Origin: Pontiella sp.
GTDB lineage: Bacteria; Verrucomicrobiota; Kiritimatiellia; Kiritimatiellales; Pontiellaceae
Reading direction: 5' to 3'
Length of the DNA: 5,704 bases
Assembly (NCBI GenBank): GCA_029935255.1
Contig: JAOZKS010000179.1
Span: 1-5,704 of the forward strand
This document shows, piece by piece, positions 5,217-5,704 of this stretch; within the stretch, counting starts at the first letter, position 1, and the number at the start of each line of letters is the position of its first letter. The notes below the pieces were generated by a model, which had not been told where the DNA came from, did not search any database, and saw only the letters and a list, made by a program, of their open reading frames with translations. The translations under genes and the position numbers were made by a program.

Positions 5217-5704
5217 TTAATCGTCCCGGTTTGCGCTTTGCTCTCCGACACCCGGAATCGTACTTTCGTTGCCGGTGCGGTTGTACTGGTAGTGTGGTGA
5301 CATAATCTCGACCCCCGCCTTGGCAAAGTTGTCTTGGATGTTTTGATACAGGTTCGACCGCATCGGGAAGCGGCGCTCCGGATGTTTCGTGGTCACGATC
5401 AGCTTGTACTTCACATAAAAGTCATCCAACGAAAGTTGAAGCACCTTCGGCGGCGGGTTTTCGAGCACGTCCGGAACGTCCTTCGCCGAAGCAATCAACA
5501 GTTCGTGGATTTTGCGCCAGGGTTCGTCATAGCCAATCGTCACCGTGGCCCCGACATTCACGCCGCCCTTCTCGGCCATCCGGCTGAAGTTGATGATATG
5601 GTTCGTCGAGACGGACGCATTGGGGATGGAAATAATTTCGTTCGTCGGTGTTTTCAGGCGGGTGGAAAATGTGCCGCGCGAGACCACCGTTCCTCGCAAC
5701 CCAC
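5217..5704 (-). CDS. MscS-type mechanosensitive channel, C-terminal part (5' end outside window)
   Basis: About 160 residues of a small-conductance mechanosensitive channel family protein, continuing past the window end; the TTG at 5697-5699 is internal. The fragment starts in the beta domain (GLRGTVVSR, then TPTNEIISIPNASVSTN, the usual VPN-type motif written here as IPN). It continues into the cytoplasmic alpha/beta domain (VTIGYDEPWRKIHELLIASA and DDFYVKYKLIVTT) and ends with GVEIMSPHYQYNRTGNEST, typical of the larger YnaI/YbiO-like group. The pore helix is outside the window. MscS channels sit in the inner membrane and release solutes on hypo-osmotic shock; some larger relatives have other gating roles. 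The downstream barrel gene begins 6 bases after this stop. Confidence 0.9.
   Translation of the reverse strand, partial: GLRGTVVSRGTFSTRLKTPTNEIISIPNASVSTNHIINFSRMAEKGGVNVGATVTIGYDEPWRKIHELLIASAKDVPDVLENPPPKVLQLSLDDFYVKYKLIVTTKHPERRFPMRSNLYQNIQDNFAKAGVEIMSPHYQYNRTGNESTIPGVGEQSANRDD

Overview
The window is bacterial and gene-dense, with moderately high GC in most coding regions and a clear AT-rich dip near 1890-2040. Gene content (phosphopentomutase, a secreted ankyrin protein, a GuaD-type deaminase, a YidQ/YceK-like lipoprotein, a radical SAM protein, a MetA-type outer-membrane barrel and an MscS channel) and Shine-Dalgarno sites of the AAAGGAAA type point to a Gram-negative, double-membraned organism. 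A PVC-superphylum member such as Kiritimatiellota is my guess from general impression only; no rRNA or marker gene confirms it.

Layout. Plus strand, 1-1339: the 3' part of deoB, then a short gap and a secreted ankyrin-repeat protein. Minus strand, 1377-1890: a two-gene cassette. A 59-residue ribbon-helix-helix (RHH) regulator comes first and a 103-residue protein of unknown family follows 22 bases later. A perfect 18-bp palindrome lies just upstream of the RHH start and overlaps a plausible promoter. Plus strand, 1891-3232: an AT-rich leader, then guaD (guanine deaminase) and a small lipoprotein gene 15 bases behind it. Minus strand, 3229-4161: a radical SAM protein with a C-terminal winged-helix-like tail, convergent with the lipoprotein gene and overlapping it by 4 bases at the stop codons. 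Minus strand, 4296-5704: the C-terminal part of an MscS-type channel, followed 6 bases later by an outer-membrane beta-barrel protein.

How the genes may work together. DeoB (ribose/deoxyribose phosphate handling) and GuaD (guanine to xanthine) both belong to nucleoside/base salvage, but they sit in separate units with the RHH cassette between them. The MscS and barrel genes appear translationally coupled and would form an inner-membrane/outer-membrane pair. The strongest candidate for something undescribed is the RHH plus unknown gene pair with its palindromic operator. It has the architecture of an autoregulated toxin-antitoxin or accessory module, but the second protein resembles no toxin that I recognise.
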